From Pyropia yezoensis (lineage: Eukaryota > Rhodophyta > Bangiophyceae > Bangiales > Bangiaceae): 64,000 nt of DNA. Positions 40,907 through 50,667 of the stretch are shown here, in pieces. Within the stretch, counting starts at the first letter, position 1, and each line of letters starts with the position of its first letter. The stretch lies in NCBI GenBank assembly GCA_009829735.1, contig CM020618.1, positions 23,421,346-23,485,345 of the forward strand, written 5' to 3'. Made by a program: the position numbers and the translations under genes. The notes beneath the pieces were generated by a model. It had not been told where the DNA came from, searched no databases, and saw nothing but the letters and a program-made list of their open reading frames with translations.

Positions 40907-41725
40907 TCACCGGAAGGTGATCTTGCGCGTCTTGAACACACTCCACTTGAAGCGCTTGGCGTAAAACATGGCCATAGCGAGAAGCGTGAAAGTCGCCACC
41001 CACTCCATCCCCATCTTCTTCCGCTCATCGTGCTCAGGCTCGGCCGCCCAGGCGAGGAAGGTGGAAACATCCTTGGCCATCTGGCTGGTCGTCGCGGGCG
41101 TCAGGTCATCAAACTCCACCCCACCGTCGTAGAGGGCACGGGCCATGGCAATTTGGCCGCCCGCAAAGTACGGGTTGTAGTGTAGGCCCTCGCGGACGCT
41201 GATGCCCTCGGGAGGATCCCGATAGCCCGTCAGCAGTGCAAAGATGTAGTCCTCCCCACCCTCCCGCGCCTTGACTATCAACGACAGATCCGGCGGGAGT
41301 GCCCCGTTGTTGGCGTACCGCGCTGCCTCCTCATTGGCATACGGGGCGGGCATCACGTCCGAGAGGCGGCCCGGGCGGGAGAAGGACAGGCCCTCGTCAT
41401 TGGGCCCATCTTCCACCTCCGTCTCCTCTGCCATCTCCTTGACCTCGTCCGACGAGAAGGCCACATCCACCAAATTCCGGTACGCGATCCGGTTCATCGA
41501 GTGGCACGACGCGCAGACATTGCGGTAGACATTGTAGCCACGCCGGATGGAGGCAGCGTCAAACGAGGAGAGGGCGCCCTTGTGTGACCACGGAAACTGG
41601 GGCGGGTGCAGCGCGTCGTCATTCGCCCGCAGCGCCGTCGATCCGGTGGCCAGCGCCAGGCCCGTCGCCCCGGCGGTGGCGGCCACCGCAGGGAGGCGGC
41701 CGCTAAGGCGTGACCAGGCAGCCAT
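40907..41725 (-). CDS. CYC1: Cytochrome c1 of respiratory complex III
   Basis: The 272-residue product is a complete cytochrome c1, which passes electrons from the Rieske protein to cytochrome c in the mitochondrial bc1 complex. The haem-binding CASCH is at 71-75, PDLS at 145-148, and the axial methionine is M194 in GGQIAMA. The acidic [18 protein letters not shown] block (209-226) and a C-terminal membrane helix (about 241-256) followed by basic [12 protein letters not shown] are all as in the family. The first 36 residues form a bipartite presequence: an Arg-containing start and a hydrophobic Ala/Gly/Leu stretch for sorting to the intermembrane space. Length is normal once mature and there is no intron. 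Confidence 0.97.
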   Translation of the reverse strand: MAAWSRLSGRLPAVAATAGATGLALATGSTALRANDDALHPPQFPWSHKGALSSFDAASIRRGYNVYRNVCASCHSMNRIAYRNLVDVAFSSDEVKEMAEETEVEDGPNDEGLSFSRPGRLSDVMPAPYANEEAARYANNGALPPDLSLIVKAREGGEDYIFALLTGYRDPPEGISVREGLHYNPYFAGGQIAMARALYDGGVEFDDLTPATTSQMAKDVSTFLAWAAEPEHDERKKMGMEWVATFTLLAMAMFYAKRFKWSVFKTRKITFR

Positions 41726-42341
41726 CGCACCGGAGGGTCAGGGGGAGGATAGATCGGGCAACGACAACCGGGCAGATAGCGCGTCCGCCACGCACAGCCG
41801 CGCGGCGAGGGATGGGGCCACGACCTGGGCTGACTCGGAGGGTGCTCGTGGGGCGGTCGGGCACTCTCCGCGTTCGCGCAGAGGTGAGAGTGAGCCCCGT
41901 TCGACTTCTGACGGCCGGTTCGGCCGAACCAATGGGCCATCACGGCATGGGAACGAATAATTTCATATTGGCTATGTCAATACTGTCCGAAATTCGGTTA
42001 GGATGATGATACATAGATATCCGCAACAGAGACCCACCACGCAACGCCCGCGTCCCTTCGTCTCACAGCGACACAGCGAGTGTGCTTTGTCCAACGGCGG
42101 GCAGAGGTGCTCGCGGTGACGGCATCAGGAAGAAAACCAACACTGAGCATCGCACGTTTCCGCCATCGAACGGCCTCAGAGGGGCCTCAACACCCCGCCC
42201 GACCACGGCAGCACCCAACCCGTTGGATGATGACAGAGTAGAGTGCCGCTTGGGTTGTCCACCACGGATGGCCAGCAAGCTGTCATATGCAACGTGCTGC
42301 AGACACAACAAGCAGCAACGCCATAACAAATACATAGGCCA
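41726..42341. other. Spacer upstream of cytochrome c1
   Basis: Contains the presumed cytochrome c1 promoter and the 3' UTR of the minus-strand SDR gene. No other gene or clear regulatory word is seen. Confidence 0.5.
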
Positions 42342-43433
42342 TCAGCCCTGCGCAACCTGTTGGAACACACCCGCCCAGTCAAACACCTCCCCTTCCGCCA
42401 CCTCCTCCTCCCCATTCACCACCTCTACAAGGGCGTTACCGTAACGCACCCCCTCCCCCTCCCCGTCCTCAACAAGGTCGGTCGCCTCCACCACCAGCGC
42501 TTCCACCACCGCTTCGGCCACGTCCATGCGGCTGACGCCACGCCGCGCTCCCCCCCCGCTACCCTCGGAAGGCGGCGTCACCTCCACCCGCAGACGTCCG
42601 CCCGGCACGTCGGTTAGCCGCCCCGCGCGCACAATCGTCCATGCCACCCCCGGCGTGGCCTGCAGGGCCGCCTCCCCCGCCCGCACCGCCGCCTGCTTGC
42701 CTCCCAAGCGCTCCAACGGGCCATCCACCCCCTCTGCTCGGCTCAGCAGCACCACCCGCGACACGTCAGGCCCAGCCGCGGCCGCCGCGGCAGCCACGTT
42801 GGCCACCCCCGCGGTGTCCACAGCCGCGTAGGAGCCAATCCTCCCCGACACGGCCACCACCACTGCGCGGCAGCCGTCGAGGGCGCCCGCCACGGCGGTG
42901 GGGTCGGTGATGCTCCCAGGGGTGATGGTCACGTTGGCACCCGACGGTCCAAACACCTCCTCCGCCGCCTTGACCGACCGCGCGAGTATCCGGACGGGCA
43001 GGCCGGCGGTGCGGAGCTTGAGGGTGATCCACGTGCCAACGGGGGAAGTGGCTCCAATGACAAGCACCGGCGGGCCGTCAGGGATGCGGCTCGAGGGGCC
43101 GCCGCCAAAGGCAAACTCCTCGGCGCCCTCATCGTCCTCGTCGGCCACACTGTCGGCGGTGTCGCGAGCGCGCTCGCCGTAAAAAATGTAGCCCCGACCG
43201 TACTTCTTGTTGAGAAAGTCCTCGAGCGCGGCGCCGGCGTTGGCGAGCCCTTTGGGCTTGTCCGGCTTGTCGCCGGGGGGGGGGGTCCCCATCCACGGCT
43301 CACACCGACGCCGGCAAGGGGCTACGCAAGCAGAGTGGCCGGACAGGTTTGGTCCCCGTCGGCCGACGAGGCGGCCAGCGGACGGGGCGCCATTGGGGAC
43401 CCTCAAGGGGAGGGCGGGGCCAGCAAACGCCAT
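42342..43433 (-). CDS. Organelle-targeted NAD(P)-binding protein, atypical SDR/NmrA-like
   Basis: The product has 363 residues. An Arg/Ala/Pro-rich leader without acidic residues (about 1-44) looks like a plastid or mitochondrial transit peptide. A short conserved-looking segment (about 60-90, ALEDFLNKKYGRGYIFYGER) precedes a Rossmann fold that opens with VLVIGATSPVGTW (123-135; GATSPVG is the dinucleotide loop). The second strand ends in RILARS, whose arginines would favour NADP(H). Later elements, VVLLSRAEGVDG, a lysine at 246 and GVAWTIVRAGRLTD, match atypical short-chain dehydrogenases of the SDR5/NmrA type, which include plastid assembly factors. The classical YxxxK is not obvious, so enzymatic activity is uncertain. 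No precise function can be given. Confidence 0.82.
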   Translation of the reverse strand: MAFAGPALPLRVPNGAPSAGRLVGRRGPNLSGHSACVAPCRRRCEPWMGTPPPGDKPDKPKGLANAGAALEDFLNKKYGRGYIFYGERARDTADSVADEDDEGAEEFAFGGGPSSRIPDGPPVLVIGATSPVGTWITLKLRTAGLPVRILARSVKAAEEVFGPSGANVTITPGSITDPTAVAGALDGCRAVVVAVSGRIGSYAAVDTAGVANVAAAAAAAGPDVSRVVLLSRAEGVDGPLERLGGKQAAVRAGEAALQATPGVAWTIVRAGRLTDVPGGRLRVEVTPPSEGSGGGARRGVSRMDVAEAVVEALVVEATDLVEDGEGEGVRYGNALVEVVNGEEEVAEGEVFDWAGVFQQVAQG

Positions 43434-45175
43434 GGTTGGTCAACGCCCAAGCACGGCCGCTCAATGGCGTCAGGAAAGAGGAAGAACTGGACAGGGAGGA
43501 AACAGTACAGCTCCCAGCGCGACAAAGGACGCCCAGGGGCTGACGTCTGGGTACCGAGGGAATAAGAAGCCGATGGAGCCGTCCAGCTGTGGCGGTGTAG
43601 CCTGGAGGCGGAACGCGGGACAGGCATCGCCACCACAAGGCCACGAGATCGCATGACCCGGCCAAATAAAACTTTACAGTTCGTGCGGACCTGTGCCTGA
43701 ACGCACGTGGTATTTATGGAAAGTGTGCGCGTCATTTGCACACAAGGGCTCTTGAAGCTTATTTTGGTCAAGAGTAATACGCGCGTATTTGTCAATCGTA
43801 TCAGGCTATGCGGTACGCGATTGCTCTGGAGGCACCCAAACACTCACTGGGCCAGGCGGGGGGGGCCAAGCGTATCGGGTACGCACTTGCCCAGCTTCCC
43901 AAGCGTAGTGTAGTGGGTATCAGATCCGTATCGATATCGAGCAACGAGCGATTTGACTGTCTGCACAGCGTTGACTCCACATCCGTAGCACGTCAGCACT
44001 TCGTGCTGGTGCCCTAGACGGCTATGAGGTCACCACACTAGCACAGAGCTGCCGTTCTCTTCATCAGATTATCTATGACTAAAGGTGTATCTCATGCAAT
44101 GAGGCCGATGAGCAACACCAATCTTTGCGCCAGCAGAAGTGTAAGAAGACGTCATCAGCGAGAGGCGTCCGTCACACCAAAAGAAAGAGCATCTCAAGGG
44201 CAGCACAGCTGGCGCACTGCCTTTTCTTTTTTGATGTGTTCTCCGTCCTGGATGGCGACATCAAGACGTCGACTGGAGCGTTCTACACGAGTTTTCTGCC
44301 CGTTCGTCGCTGCCGGGCTTCTGAGTACCAGACTTGCAACGTGGCGAGGTTGGCAAAAAGGCGCAATAGACATGCACGAAGGCTGGAACCAGTGGCTGGA
44401 TGAAAAAAACAGCTCGTACGTCCTTCAACGGACCTCCCCGCATGCTGAAGCGCCGCCCGTTGCGTGATCCGATATGAGTAAGATTTCATGAAATTGCATT
44501 GAAGGGGACCATCTTTGACTGTACGTCCCCCTCAGGGGCGCACTGAGGGCGTCCCTGAGTGCTGACAGAACGTTGATCCGCATGAAATGTTTTTCAACTC
44601 ATTGTTTGGGCGTACGCTTACGAGAGCTCCAGCATGTGCGCTTCACAGGCCTGCCATTCGACCCTGTACATCGAGCTCGGCATCATTCTCGCTCGGCTTT
44701 TTCATACTGCCACCACAGGAGGGTCATCCTGACGCCGTGTGCCAAGGCTTAGGCCCATCCGAGAACCTGTCGTTGCCGAAAAGCAACAGTACCACGCGCC
44801 GAATAGCATGAGATATACCTTTAGGAGCAGCAAAGAAGGGATGGCATGTCTTCCGCTGCATGGTCGTCAGCGGCCGTTACCAAGCGTTCGGCTTATGCTG
44901 AGGCAACTTAGCTGTGTGTGGTGGGTGTGAACGCAATCAATTATTGGTAGCGGGAGTGATGAAACTGATTGGCCGAGCGCGAATGCCCGTTCAAGTACGC
45001 TACCTGACATCGCCCATTAGTTGTAGTATTCATGCGGTGCGCTGATTCAAAACTGAAGATTTTCGTACATTATTTTGGAGCTGTTACGTGATACTCTTAG
45101 GCACTTTTCGTTAGTGTGTATCCATGCCCTTATTTCATAATGTATTACATACTAGGTGTGTACTGTACATAGATA
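43434..45175. other. 1.7-kb AT-richer spacer
   Basis: The composition is close to balanced, unlike the flanking genes. A 130-residue frame from the ATG at 44075 is the longest plausible one but has no recognisable domain. I see nothing else that can be supported. Confidence 0.45.
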
Positions 45176-45235
45176 CACTTGGCAAAATCCATTACCCTTG
45201 AAGAGCACTTGGCAAAATCCAATACCCTTGAACGG
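45176..45235. repeat. 30-base direct repeat, two copies
   Basis: CACTTGGCAAAATCC followed by A(T/A)TACCCTTGAA occurs at 45176-45205 and again at 45206-45235. A third copy is found 16 kb away at 61395. Confidence 0.85.
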
Positions 45236-46618
45236 CTGTTCACAGATATCGCGACGTGGGCCGACTGGCGGAGCACATAAACTCCGCCTGGGGGGGTCCG
45301 GCGGACTGCATTACAGAGCGTCGTACCCCTCGGAAAGGGTCATGTGGGGGGGGGTGCTCGCGGTGGCCGTGCACGGAGTGGTGTAAGGAAGCGGCCCCCC
45401 CCCTCCCCACGAAAACAGAAGGAGCCCCCCCCCCTCTGCTCGGCATATGTGCATCAGAAGGCCTCCCAGCGCCGCCCCTCTCGGCCCATGGCGCCTAACA
45501 GTCCCGCCAAGGCGGGGAGGCATACCCGGCGGACCCGCCGTCGGACCCGCGCGCGCGCTCGCGCGCCGCGGTCGAGATGACCGCGAAAGCTCGTTCGGTC
45601 GGCCGGAGGAGCACGGGCGGGCGCCATGCGGGCCGGCCCAACCGTGCTACCGCGGCCTGCCAGCGGGGAAGAGACGCGGCTGCGGGGCAGGCAGGCCCTC
45701 ATGGCGCGGTAGCGTCGACCCTCTTCCCGCCACGACGGCGGGGACGCCAACGGCGGTGGGCCCGGTCGTGTTGGGCCCCGCGCTCCCGCCACGCAAGGCC
45801 GAGCCGCGCTGACCGCCACCTCTCCCCCTGCCCCCCCCTCCTCCCACGCTTCTTCCCCAGTCCCCCGCCAACTGGCGCCGTTCGTCCCTGGCGCCTGCGA
45901 ACGCACGGCGGACCAGGGCGCGCGCGGGCCAGGCAACGCCGGCGTACCACGGCGCGCCGCCGAGGCCGCCTTCCTCACCCCCGTGCAGCCGCCCATACCC
46001 ACTGGTCCGGCGGAGGCCGACCGGGGCTGGTGGCCAAGGCCAAGCCGTGGACAGGTGAGGCGGGGGTGTTTGGGCCCCTGCCCTCCTCCGCCCCTTTCTA
46101 CGCTCCTGTGATGCCCCTGCCAAAAGACATGCTCATGCGCGCGCGCGTGCGCGCGCGTGCATGTGCGCGCACGGCCACCCTGAACGGTCAAGACGGCCTT
46201 GGGGAGCGCGCAAGGCCTCCGTTGCCGGCGGCCAGGGGCGGGGCCCATGTGCCTGCGGTGTACTGCCCCCCTGCTACGGTACGACGCACGCGGCTGCCCT
46301 CAGCCGAGCCAGTGCTCATCAGGCACCGCTCGTACGGCGAGGTCGGCGTCAGCCGCGTCGCCGCCGGCTTCCTGCCCCCCGCCCCCCCCCCCCTCCCACC
46401 CGCCGCCCCCCTCGCCATCCCAGTCCGTTCCTTTTCTCCTCCCGTCATCATTGCGCTGCCGTGGTTTCTCTTGATGAAGTTTCTGTCTGGTGGGGCGCCT
46501 CGGGCCATCACGAGATCGGCCGCGTTCACCTCTCCCTCTGCGAATGGTCATACGAACCCCCCTCGGACCCCCCTCGGACCCTCCTTCGGACGGCTGTCAC
46601 TCCCAACCCGCCCCTACT
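45236..46618. other. GC-rich spacer 5' of the Crypton-like gene
   Basis: Open frames on both strands are Arg/Pro-rich with no domain. It may include the 5' non-coding part of the transposon, whose left end I cannot fix because Cryptons lack terminal inverted repeats. Confidence 0.4.
46134..46173. repeat. 40-base alternating pyrimidine-purine tract (Z-DNA-prone)
   Basis: Every even position is a pyrimidine and every odd position a purine from 46134 to 46173, mostly CG steps with some TG/CA. Such tracts are the classic Z-DNA-forming sequence. Confidence 0.9.
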
Positions 46619-48034
46619 ATGACGGGCAGGGCACTCCGGCCGGCCAGCGCTGACGCCACCACGCCCCAACGCGCGGACCTGCAGTCGCCTCCTGCAGCGG
46701 CCCCGACTCGCGGTCCGGCAAGAGCACCAGCCGCTGCTGGTCGCCCCGACCCGGTGGGAACTCCCCGGGTGCGGCCCGTCCCCTACGCTGCTCCCACAGG
46801 GGTAGCTCCTGATGCGACCGCCCGTGCGCGGAATCGAGCCGGTGACGCCGACCTGGTAGTGCCCCCGACCGTGCACCTTCACGGCGGACCCGAGGGCGAG
46901 GTGTCGGCGGAGCTGTCGGCGGGGCGCATCCAGTGGGTGGACGGACTCAACGCCTGCACGGTGCGGAACTTGTCTGCGCGCCTGTTTTCGGCAAAGCCGG
47001 AAGTTGGCGGCCGGCTAATCCGTTTGGGGTGCCTCTTTTCGCCGGCTGCTCGAGCCGGCTTTTTGGGGGACACCTTCGATGGGGTGGGGCTGCCGTCCGG
47101 GGACGGCCGCAGCCCGGCACAGGCAAAGGCGGATCGTGGGTCCTTTGAGGCCATTGTGCACCTCGCCAACTACTGCGCCGCTTTCCGGCTCGACGTTGAG
47201 TGCACCCGTGCGGTCGTGGAGCAGGCCTTGCACGTCGCCGAGAAGGGCAACCACCACTTGGTGAAGTCCGTGCTGAGCGGGGTGCGAAACGACTACCAAA
47301 AGCACTCTGTGAGCGCGACGCATGGGGGCAAGAAAACGACGATGGCGACGTACGCGGGCTACATCAAGCGCTTTTGTGCATGGGGTGTGGCGGGCGAGCG
47401 AGTGGGAACCCGGCTGGTGCCCCTCAGCCGCCACACCGTGGTACTGTTTCTGGAGGCCGAGGCCAAGCGCCGTCTCGTTCGACGCGCCGCTCCCCGTCGT
47501 GGAGCAGGAATGGCGGACGAAGCGGACTCTGACGACGGCGACGAAGACGCAGAGGATGAAGGGGACGGTGCGGGGGTGGGCCCGTCCAACGACGCCGCGG
47601 CGGTGGGGGATGGGGGCGCGGACGACGGCCCGCCTCCCAAGCGCCTCCAACGCGGCTTCGGCGCGCCCGCGTCGACCACACCCAACGCCCGAACTGAGGC
47701 AAATCGGAGGGCGGCAGCAGCCTCGCTGGTCGGCCGGGGCGTGACGGGGGGACGGGAGGGGGGGGGGGAACCTGGGCACGTATCGGCGGAGAAATATGGC
47801 GGCCACCCCTGCCCGCGTCGCACGCGGGCGTGCGGGCCGCATCGATGGCGGGCCAGCCCGGCAGGGAGTCAATATCGGTTGCGGCCACAACCGCGCCACG
47901 CGGGCAAGCACCCCCCGCCGCGGCCAATTCTGCAGCGGATGGAGCTGGGACAGGAGCCCCTCGACAATTGGGCCAACCCCCTCTGCCGGTTGGGTCCGCT
48001 CGACACGGTCGCGCCGCGGCGGCTGTGCCTGTGA
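46619..48034 (+). CDS. Crypton-like protein, N-terminal part (core-binding domain)
   Basis: The frame from the ATG at 46619 gives 471 residues. After a Pro/Ala/Arg-rich start it contains an ordered region (about 46880-47330) and a SAM-like core-binding segment near 47335-47490 (TMATYAGYIKRFCAWG...LSRHTVVLFLEAEAKR), as at the N-terminus of tyrosine recombinases. It then becomes acidic and Gly-rich low complexity and ends in an Arg/Pro tail that looks out of frame. The continuation of the recombinase lies in the next frame, open from 47698, so either an intron spans the low-complexity zone or there is a one-base length error or mutation, for example in the G run at 47755-47768. Confidence 0.6.
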   Translation: MTGRALRPASADATTPQRADLQSPPAAAPTRGPARAPAAAGRPDPVGTPRVRPVPYAAPTGVAPDATARARNRAGDADLVVPPTVHLHGGPEGEVSAELSAGRIQWVDGLNACTVRNLSARLFSAKPEVGGRLIRLGCLFSPAARAGFLGDTFDGVGLPSGDGRSPAQAKADRGSFEAIVHLANYCAAFRLDVECTRAVVEQALHVAEKGNHHLVKSVLSGVRNDYQKHSVSATHGGKKTTMATYAGYIKRFCAWGVAGERVGTRLVPLSRHTVVLFLEAEAKRRLVRRAAPRRGAGMADEADSDDGDEDAEDEGDGAGVGPSNDAAAVGDGGADDGPPPKRLQRGFGAPASTTPNARTEANRRAAAASLVGRGVTGGREGGGEPGHVSAEKYGGHPCPRRTRACGPHRWRASPAGSQYRLRPQPRHAGKHPPPRPILQRMELGQEPLDNWANPLCRLGPLDTVAPRRLCL

Positions 48035-50667
48035 CAGGCGCATTTCCAGCTGCCAGCGGAGGGTGCACCCCTGCGAGCGAGATGGCCGCCCGCACGCGGG
48101 CGCCTCGCCGTCCATCTTCTCCGCCGCCGCCATCAAGCGGGAGGCGTACAGTGACTGCCGGGGCGGGGTCATCGCGCCCACAAGGACGACCCTCCACGCC
48201 ACGGCAAGGGGTGCCGCCTCGAGCGGGAGGGGGGGCGGGCCAGGCGGCGCCAGGCCGGGCGGCTGCAGCGGGGACGAGCGTGGCCGAGCGGGCAGGTTCT
48301 GGTGTCGCGGCCAGCGTGGCGAGAGAGCCGGGGAGGCTTGTGAGCCACCACTCCCTGCAGGGTTGCCTGAATGCGCTTGCGAAGGTCTCCCACCTGTTGA
48401 ACCCACTGTGGCGCACGGCGACGTGCGCGTGCTGTCGCCAATGGGGAGTGGACGAGTACCTGTCTGGGGGCTCGTTCTACGCGGCCACAGCAGTCGTAGG
48501 TCGCCGCAAGCGGGACCGCATGCTCCAGGAGACCTCGGCGGGGACGGCCAAAGCTAAGGGCAAACGCAAGCCGACGGTGTCAGACGAGCAGCGGCGCCGC
48601 GTCGCCAAGGCCCTCCTTGAGACCGTGGGCTCCCAGGAGTTTCAGAAGCTATCGCGCATCAACGCTGTCTACACGCTGCAATTTGCCCTCGAGGCTAGGG
48701 GGGCCACAGCGCGCGACTTGGGGTTGAGCGACGTCGCGGTGCACACATTTCCTGGCCTCTTCTCTGCGGGAGGCAAGGACCTGGAGGTGCTGTGCTTCTA
48801 CATTTCCGCCACCAAGACGACAGACGGGGTCGTCCGATGCATCGGTGCGCTGCCACACGTGGACGCGTGGCTGTGCCCGGTCGGGGCGTTTGCAGATGGG
48901 CTGTACGCGCTCTGCCACCGCCCAGGCGGCGACTCCTCCGCTCCGCCCGGCGACTTTCGTCCCGTCTTCCGGCCGGACGACGAGGAGCTGCTGGCCGCCG
49001 GCGTGCGGCCGGCCCATTTCCGGGAAGCGGGGACCGACGTGGGGTGGAGAGTGTGGTACCGGTGGCTTCTTTTTCCCGCCCCCAACGGGGGGATCCTGAA
49101 GGCGATGAGCTACAGGTACCACAACGACGCGATGCGGCCCGTCCTGATGGCGCAAGGGGTGCCTGACTGGGCAGCAAAGACCCACCTGATGCGGAAGGCG
49201 GCCGCCCAGGCGGGGAGACAGCGCGGTGCGAGCGAAGCGGACAGCCGGGAGCACGGCATCTGGACGCCTGGGATTGGCGGCGGTGTCTACGACGGCACCC
49301 TCCCCAATGCCCCCATGACGCTGGCCTTGTCGGGGCGGCCGGCCGACTGCGCGGCCCCCTCCACCCCCCGCCTGGCCGTCCCTGTGCCCGAGGAGCTGCA
49401 GGCCTCCTTTTTGCCGTGGTTGGAGGACGAGGAGCAGTCGCTCGCACAGCGTGTGGCGGCCGACCCGCGCGCCGAGGACGAGGCCCTGAAAGACTTTTTC
49501 AAGGTGGCCCGGTGGATGCGGTCCGTATATTTTCAAACATGGGCCGCCCGTCTTGCTACTGCCAGCACCCCCACGCACTCCTACCTCAAGCACCACCCCC
49601 TCCTCCGCGTGCCTGCCTTCCAATCCTATTGCAAGACGATGGCTGAAGCGCTCAAAGCCGCAGGGGATGTGGCCGCCAATGCGGTCGACGAGGCCCTCCC
49701 CGCCCTGTCCGCCGCGGTCGGCCATGCCGTGCAGACCGTCGCGACGGCCACGGCCGTAGAGCTGGGGGCCTTGGAGAAGCGCCTTTCCGAGCGGACGGCT
49801 GATGATGTGGCAGCTGTGAAGCAGCACGTGGACGCCGGGGTCGCGCGGGTGGTGGCGCACGGCGATGCCGCCGCGCAGGACACGCGTGGGCACGTGGACG
49901 CCCGGTTTGACGCGCTCGAGGCCACCCAGCGGCGGCAATGGGAGCTGCTGGCGCGCTGTCTGAACGACGGCGTTGTGAAGGATCCCCGCGCGCGGGCCTT
50001 GCTTCGCGAGGAGCTGGCCCGGGCCCCCCCACCCCACCCCCAGTCCGCGGCCGGGGGCTTGGCGCGCAGCGCCACGGTGCCGCTCGCCCAACACACGCCC
50101 GCGCCGCCCGCACGGGCGTCTGCACGGCTTCAGGCAGACAGGGAGCACGTGCGCTCACTCCAAGCGCAGGGACTGCTCGCGGGGGTCCCGATTCACCAGA
50201 CCCCCGACGAGGCCGTCCCACTGCTGTGCATGGGTACTGGTCTGACGTGGGAGCTGGCCCTGGATGAGTACGCCGTGGGCATTAACGGCCAGGTGGCCAT
50301 CCGGGTGCTGGATGAACGGTTTGGCAACCGCTGGCGGCTGCGGCAAGAAGGGGAAGCGAAGAGGCGGCACATCAAACTCTACTCCGAGCGAGCCGCGCTC
50401 TATCGGGCATTTGACGTGGAATACCTGCGACGTGGGCACTCCGTCGGCATTGACGGCGTCTTGGCGTGGCTGAAGAGCAAGTACCGCGCCGCGAAGAACA
50501 CCAAGGAAGTCCTGACGCTCTTGAGGAAAGACTATCCGAGTGGGGGGGCACAGCGTGAGTATAACTTTGCTCCTTTTATTCTGTGTGGACTGAGGCCGGA
50601 AGACAAAGCGGAATTTGCGGGCGAGGCGCATCGGGCACCAAGGCTCTCGGGCCAACGGCCGTGGTAA
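47698..50667 (+). CDS. Crypton-like tyrosine recombinase with GCR1_C domain
   Basis: The frame is open from 47698 (coding probably enters by splicing or frame change near its start; first ATG is at 47845). After low complexity, SHHSLQGCLNALAKV completes the core-binding helices. The catalytic domain follows: a candidate first arginine in GATARDLGLSDV (about 48705-48735), the beta-hairpin lysine in SATKTTDG, HLMRK (H at 49183, R at 49192), and the nucleophile tyrosine in GGVYDGTLPNAPM (49288). A coiled coil covers about 49650-49960. The last domain (about 50240-50530) matches GCR1_C: LTWELALDEYAVGINGQ, an invariant-looking NRWR, then YSERAALYR. A GTGAGT word at about 50553 could be a splice donor near the end. 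Such enzymes cut and rejoin DNA through a tyrosine intermediate. Confidence 0.78.
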   Translation, partial: GKSEGGSSLAGRPGRDGGTGGGGGTWARIGGEIWRPPLPASHAGVRAASMAGQPGRESISVAATTAPRGQAPPAAANSAADGAGTGAPRQLGQPPLPVGSARHGRAAAAVPVTGAFPAASGGCTPASEMAARTRAPRRPSSPPPPSSGRRTVTAGAGSSRPQGRPSTPRQGVPPRAGGGAGQAAPGRAAAAGTSVAERAGSGVAASVAREPGRLVSHHSLQGCLNALAKVSHLLNPLWRTATCACCRQWGVDEYLSGGSFYAATAVVGRRKRDRMLQETSAGTAKAKGKRKPTVSDEQRRRVAKALLETVGSQEFQKLSRINAVYTLQFALEARGATARDLGLSDVAVHTFPGLFSAGGKDLEVLCFYISATKTTDGVVRCIGALPHVDAWLCPVGAFADGLYALCHRPGGDSSAPPGDFRPVFRPDDEELLAAGVRPAHFREAGTDVGWRVWYRWLLFPAPNGGILKAMSYRYHNDAMRPVLMAQGVPDWAAKTHLMRKAAAQAGRQRGASEADSREHGIWTPGIGGGVYDGTLPNAPMTLALSGRPADCAAPSTPRLAVPVPEELQASFLPWLEDEEQSLAQRVAADPRAEDEALKDFFKVARWMRSVYFQTWAARLATASTPTHSYLKHHPLLRVPAFQSYCKTMAEALKAAGDVAANAVDEALPALSAAVGHAVQTVATATAVELGALEKRLSERTADDVAAVKQHVDAGVARVVAHGDAAAQDTRGHVDARFDALEATQRRQWELLARCLNDGVVKDPRARALLREELARAPPPHPQSAAGGLARSATVPLAQHTPAPPARASARLQADREHVRSLQAQGLLAGVPIHQTPDEAVPLLCMGTGLTWELALDEYAVGINGQVAIRVLDERFGNRWRLRQEGEAKRRHIKLYSERAALYRAFDVEYLRRGHSVGIDGVLAWLKSKYRAAKNTKEVLTLLRKDYPSGGAQREYNFAPFILCGLRPEDKAEFAGEAHRAPRLSGQRPW

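Larger units (their letters stand above)
46619..50667 (+). mobile_element. Crypton-like tyrosine-recombinase DNA transposon (coding region)
   Basis: Two overlapping frames (listed separately) encode an N-terminal SAM-like core-binding region, a tyrosine recombinase catalytic domain, a coiled coil and a C-terminal GCR1_C-type DNA-binding domain. Tyrosine recombinase plus GCR1_C is the known layout of fungal Crypton transposons, which move as circles and leave no terminal inverted repeats. The outer ends cannot be fixed. The right part runs into the region duplicated around the assembly gap. Confidence 0.75.
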
